Assembly (NCBI RefSeq): GCF_000568405.1
Contig: NZ_ARZY01000030.1
Location: forward strand, 1 to 58,131
Direction of reading: 5' to 3'
From: Catenovulum agarivorans DS-2
GTDB taxonomy: Bacteria; Pseudomonadota; Gammaproteobacteria; Enterobacterales; Alteromonadaceae
Length of the DNA stretch: 58,131 bases
Part shown: piece after piece, positions 54,840 to 58,131 of the stretch
Layout: every line of letters begins with the position of its first letter
How positions within the stretch are numbered: the first letter of the stretch is position 1
The notes under the pieces: model-generated
What the model saw: only the letters and a program-made list of their open reading frames with translations
Database searches by the model: none
What the model was told of the DNA's origin: nothing
Made by a program: the position numbers and the translations under genes

Positions 54840-56405
54840 TTAGCCCAACTTATCACTTGCAACGTGATAATCTGGATCTTCCATAATATTCACTTCGCAT
54901 AAATCATCAGCACGTTTAAGTAATTTACGACATTCTGGACTTAAATGACGTAAGTGTAATTTCTTACCTAAAGCTTCATATTTATCCGCCAAGCCATCTA
55001 GCGCTTCGATACCAGAGTGATCACTCACACGTGAACGCTGGAATTCGATAACCACATGCTCAGGGTCATCTTCCGGGGTAAACAACTCTTTAAAGCTAGT
55101 CACTGAAGCAAAGAAAATTGGCCCACGTAACTCATAAACTTTATGGCCTTTGTCATCGATATAGGTATTTGCTTGAATATGTTTGGCATGTTTCCAGGCA
55201 AATACTAACGCAGAAACAATAACCCCAACCACAACAGCAATTGCTAAATCGTATGCAACGGTTACCCCAGAAACTAATACGATAATAAATGCATCTGATG
55301 CTGGTACTTTACGAATAATTCTAAATGACGACCATTCAAATGTACCCAACACCACCATAAACATAATGCCCACAAGTGCAGCTAGCGGAATCATCTCAAT
55401 TAACTCAGCAGCAAAGAGAATGAAGCCTAACAATACAAGCGCTGCGGTAATACCAGATAAACGCCCACGACCACCTGAATTGATATTAATCATACTCTGG
55501 CCAATCATGGCACAACCACCCATACCACCAAAGAAACCATTGGTGGTATTCGCAATACCTTGGCCAATACATTCACGGTTACCCTGACCACGCGTATTGG
55601 TAATTTCATCAATCAAGGTTAAGGTTAGTAAAGACTCAATCAAACCAATGGCTGCAATCACCAATGCAGTCGGGAAAATAATCACTAAAGTTTCCCAAGT
55701 AAACGGCACCATTGGAATCGCAAATGTCGGCAACTCACCTTTTAATGATGCGTCAGCAGCTTGATCAGCAGGCAACATTTCACGTACAAAGTCGATAACA
55801 TTGCGCGTGTCTAAATCCATACCTATCACAATACCAGAGACCACAACAATCGCGACTAAACCTGATGGTACCGCGGTCGTTAACTTAGGCAAAAAGTGGA
55901 CAATCGCCATAGTTAGCGCAACTAATCCAAGCATTAAAGTTAAGTTTTCACCTTGGATCCACTGCCAATGCCCCAGCTCATCTGGCGATTTAAATTGGCT
56001 CAATTGTGCTAAGAAAATAACAATGGCTAGACCATTAACGAAACCTAACATCACAGGATGAGGTACAATACGGATAAATTTACCGAGCTTAAAAACACCA
56101 GCCAAAATTTGTAAAAGACCCGCCAACAGCACAGCAGCAAATAAATATTGCACACCATAAACAGCTACTAACCCCACCATAACAACAGCAGTAGCGCCAG
56201 TTGCACCGGAAATCATACCAGGGCGGCCACCAAAAATTGAAGTTAACAAGCCCATCATAAATGCAGCGTATAAACCCACCATAGGTTCAACACCAGCAAC
56301 GAATGCAAAAGCAACAGCTTCAGGTACCAATGCCAACGCAACAGTCACACCTGATAACACATCATTTTTTACATTACTCTGGTTTGAATTGATTAAATTA
56401 AACAT
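54840..56405 (-). CDS. SulP family inorganic anion transporter with STAS domain
   Basis: 521 residues. A membrane domain of about 12-14 helices carries SulP landmarks ([21 protein letters not shown] at 15-35, split; [37 protein letters not shown]). It is followed by a cytoplasmic STAS domain (about 420-505, [30 protein letters not shown]). These carry sulfate, bicarbonate or other anions, often with Na+ or H+. No carbonic anhydrase or sulfate gene sits beside it, so the ion is open. Confidence 0.9.
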   Translation of the reverse strand: MFNLINSNQSNVKNDVLSGVTVALALVPEAVAFAFVAGVEPMVGLYAAFMMGLLTSIFGGRPGMISGATGATAVVMVGLVAVYGVQYLFAAVLLAGLLQILAGVFKLGKFIRIVPHPVMLGFVNGLAIVIFLAQLSQFKSPDELGHWQWIQGENLTLMLGLVALTMAIVHFLPKLTTAVPSGLVAIVVVSGIVIGMDLDTRNVIDFVREMLPADQAADASLKGELPTFAIPMVPFTWETLVIIFPTALVIAAIGLIESLLTLTLIDEITNTRGQGNRECIGQGIANTTNGFFGGMGGCAMIGQSMININSGGRGRLSGITAALVLLGFILFAAELIEMIPLAALVGIMFMVVLGTFEWSSFRIIRKVPASDAFIIVLVSGVTVAYDLAIAVVVGVIVSALVFAWKHAKHIQANTYIDDKGHKVYELRGPIFFASVTSFKELFTPEDDPEHVVIEFQRSRVSDHSGIEALDGLADKYEALGKKLHLRHLSPECRKLLKRADDLCEVNIMEDPDYHVASDKLG

Positions 56406-56455
56406 GAGTATCTCTGTAATTAATAATTAAATTTAAATAACGAAATTGATTTGAT

Positions 56456-56788
56456 TTACTGACGAGGGCGTCCGCCCGTAATTTTATTTGCTCGCCCTTC
56501 CTCTTTGGCTTTCTCAGCACGGCGACGACGAACATCTTTAGGATCTGCAATTAAAGGACGGTAAATTTCAATTCTGTCACCATCCTCAACTTGTTCAGTG
56601 AGCTTGCGAGTACGGCTCCAAATACCAACCTTATTTGATTTAAGATCGATTTCAGGATGTTTAGCTAAAATACCTGATTGTTCAATGCAATCTTCAATCG
56701 TCGCACCTTCGGCAACATGCACAGTTAACAAGCTTTGCACTTTAGGTAAAGCATATGCAATCTCAATTTTTAACAATTCTTCTTTCAT
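56456..56788 (-). CDS. rnfH: RnfH family protein
   Basis: 110 residues with the ubiquitin-like RnfH fold: [31 protein letters not shown] (split around 8-38), then [27 protein letters not shown], and a basic tail [13 protein letters not shown]. Role unsettled. Its ATG overlaps the ratA stop by one base (TAATG), so it is translationally coupled to ratA, as in E. coli. Confidence 0.93.
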   Translation of the reverse strand: MKEELLKIEIAYALPKVQSLLTVHVAEGATIEDCIEQSGILAKHPEIDLKSNKVGIWSRTRKLTEQVEDGDRIEIYRPLIADPKDVRRRRAEKAKEEGRANKITGGRPRQ

Positions 56789-57219
56789 TAGGCATAAACC
56801 TTCGAAGCCCGAGAAGTAAAAGCTTTAACCATTTGATTGGCCATGTGGTTAAAAATACTCCCAAAAGCCGCTTCAATCAGTTTGGTCGAAAATTCAAATT
56901 CTAAGTCTAAAATCACTTTACATGCATCTTCATCTAAACTTTGGAATTGCCACAAACCGGTCAGTTTTTTAAATGGACCATCGATTAGTTCAATCTTAAC
57001 CGAATGATTTTTCACCATAGTATTATGAGTGGTAAACCACTTGCCGATACCAGCTTTACCAATCTGCAACGACGCTTTCAATTCATTTTCCGACTGCTCG
57101 ATGATTTTTGCGCCTAAACAATCTGGCACAAATTGCGGGTATGCATTTACATCATTAACCAAGTTGTACATCTGCTCGGCACTATGCATAACCAAAGCAT
57201 GTCGGTGAATTTTCGGCAT
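56788..57219 (-). CDS. ratA: RatA family protein (START/SRPBCC, ribosome association)
   Basis: 143 residues from the ATG at 57219, preceded by a strong GGGGAGTGAGG; the longer frame to 57279 is rejected. [24 protein letters not shown] and [10 protein letters not shown] match E. coli RatA closely. RatA was described as binding 50S subunits and blocking 70S formation; the fold is also that of coenzyme Q-binding COQ10 proteins, so a role in ubiquinone handling is an alternative. Divergent from smpB. Confidence 0.92.
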   Translation of the reverse strand: MPKIHRHALVMHSAEQMYNLVNDVNAYPQFVPDCLGAKIIEQSENELKASLQIGKAGIGKWFTTHNTMVKNHSVKIELIDGPFKKLTGLWQFQSLDEDACKVILDLEFEFSTKLIEAAFGSIFNHMANQMVKAFTSRASKVYA

Positions 57220-57351
57220 CCTCACTCCCCTATAAAATTTGAGCGCGCATGCTACCACAAAATTGACCATTTTACTCAATGCAATTTGAGTTGAACATCA
57301 CTGTTAAAACAACAAAAATAGCGTGAGTCTCGCATTTTAAATGTGCTTGAG

Positions 57352-57357
57352 TATAAT
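57352..57357 (+). promoter_or_regulatory. Probable -10 element for smpB
   Basis: A perfect TATAAT, 45 bp before the smpB ATG at 57403. The -35 region is weak. The position argues against the upstream in-frame ATG at 57343. Confidence 0.45.
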
Positions 57358-57402
57358 GGCATGTCAATTTGGCGTTCTCATGACATAGGCAAGTTAGGAT
57401 TT

Positions 57403-57885
57403 ATGGCAAAAGGTAAGAAAAAAGGCGCTCCGTCAAACACCATAGCGCAAAACAAAAAGGCTCGACACGAGTTTTTTCTCGAAGATAAATTTGAAGCTGG
57501 TCTTGAGTTACAAGGTTGGGAGGTCAAAAGTATTCGCGACGGTAAAGTGAATATATCTGACTGCTACATTCACCTTAAAAATGGCGAAGCATTTTTAATC
57601 AATGCAACCATTCAGCCGCTAAACACTGCATCAACTCATGTTATCGCCGATCCAACTCGCCAACGTCGCCTATTATTAAAACGCCGAGAAATAGACAAAC
57701 TTATCGGTGCTCGCGAGCGTGATGGTTATTCTATTATCGCCACAGCCATGTACTGGAGTAAATGCTGGGTAAAACTTGCGATTCATTTAGCCAAAGGTAA
57801 AAAATCGCATGACAAACGTGGCGACATTAAAGACAGAGACTGGGAACGACAAAAAGAGCGAGTGATGAAACACAACGCTAGATAG
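57403..57885 (+). CDS. smpB: SsrA-binding protein SmpB
   Basis: 160 residues from the ATG at 57403 (TTAGGA before it); the frame from 57343 lies upstream of the likely transcription start. Landmarks are [27 protein letters not shown] (split around 16-42), [11 protein letters not shown] and the C-terminal [16 protein letters not shown] helix. It binds tmRNA and brings it to stalled ribosomes for trans-translation. In E. coli ssrA follows; no tmRNA start is visible in the remaining 246 bp. Confidence 0.97.
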   Translation: MAKGKKKGAPSNTIAQNKKARHEFFLEDKFEAGLELQGWEVKSIRDGKVNISDCYIHLKNGEAFLINATIQPLNTASTHVIADPTRQRRLLLKRREIDKLIGARERDGYSIIATAMYWSKCWVKLAIHLAKGKKSHDKRGDIKDRDWERQKERVMKHNAR

Positions 57886-57981
57886 CCAACAGACATAGGG
57901 TTGCGTGCCTGCAAGCTTTATCTAACTTCTTTATTGCTGCTAGAAAATGGTGTATGCCAAAGCAACAACACAAAAGTCAGG

Positions 57982-58023
57982 AAAGTGCTAGAGCAATAAC
58001 TTAGAGCAAAATCTCTTTTTCAT
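57982..58023 (-). repeat. MITE-like repeat, half copy C (inverted)
   Basis: Matches the right half of copies A and B in the opposite orientation: AAAGTGCTAGAGCAATAACT followed by TAGAGCAAAATCTCTTTTTCAT. The similarity stops where the long palindrome at 58024 begins, so the other half is lost or replaced. Confidence 0.65.
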
Positions 58024-58067
58024 GGGCGAACGATGACCGAAGCACCGCTTCGGTCATCGTTCGCCCT
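58023..58067. repeat. 20-bp perfect palindrome fused to repeat copy C
   Basis: GGGCGAACGATGACCGAAGC (58024-58043) is exactly inverted at 58047-58066 with only a 3-nt loop. It sits about 140 bp after smpB, has no T-run, and is joined directly to the half copy of the MITE-like repeat. Confidence 0.7.
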
Positions 58068-58131
58068 ATCTTATGAAGTTTTAGAAAACCAGTATTCGAA
58101 CAAGCTTTTATCAGGCTTATTCATTGCTGCT

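Noticed and set aside
57886-58131. tmRNA gene (ssrA) after smpB
   Set aside because: The conserved 5' end and the tag region of tmRNA were not found in the remaining 246 bp; only repeats and a palindrome are there.

Overview
The window reads as a chromosomal segment of a marine-type gammaproteobacterium, most likely in the Alteromonadales (Alteromonadaceae or relatives). This rests on low GC (about 40 % by eye), E. coli-like core proteins of near-identical length (FtsH, RlmE, GreA, CarAB, DapB, CysK, SmpB), and a TonB receptor/pullulanase locus, a rhombosortase and an RND pump together. No rRNA, tRNA, CRISPR array or transposase gene was seen.

Layout. 1-9822 is a conserved core block, almost all on the minus strand: folP (cut by the left edge), ftsH, rlmE, divergent yhbY, greA, carB, carA, dapB. 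A flavin-reductase-like gene follows. 10500-20465 is the most distinctive part: a guanidine-utilisation operon. It has a good sigma-54 promoter match with an upstream NtrC-like site, a guanidine-I (ykkC) riboswitch, a three-gene ABC importer, two DUF1989 carboxyguanidine deiminase subunits, a second guanidine sensor of a different class (guanidine-II, mini-ykkC) inside the operon, a biotin-dependent guanidine/urea carboxylase, and allophanate hydrolase. The inferred route is import, ATP-dependent carboxylation of guanidine, deimination of carboxyguanidine to allophanate, and hydrolysis to ammonia and CO2.

20571-30881 is a mixed region: an exported 912-residue putative metallopeptidase with a predicted outer-membrane barrel, tcdA, a repeat-filled gap, tas, a DUF4212/solute:sodium symporter pair, a Kef-type antiporter, a DUF1338 enzyme and a small unknown gene. 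31029-39057 is a small alpha-glucan locus: a TonB-dependent receptor divergent from a pullulanase lipoprotein, with a long perfect hairpin between them. 39224-43323 holds a diguanylate cyclase, a TyrR-like regulator with a degraded ATPase core, priC, an exported unknown protein and bamE. 43552-47823 is an RND efflux permease with its adaptor. Next to it lies a nested palindromic element that looks like a small mobile element interrupted by a second one. 48402 to the end contains a stand-alone CBM48 protein, cysK, a lipoprotein, gamma-glutamyltransferase, rhombosortase, a K+ channel, a SulP transporter and the rnfH-ratA / smpB pair.

A family of ~110-bp elements with terminal inverted repeats occurs at 24214-24323 and 50552-50661, with a half copy at 57982-58023. 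All statements come from reading the sequence; no database search was run. Function assignments rest on recognised families and motifs.
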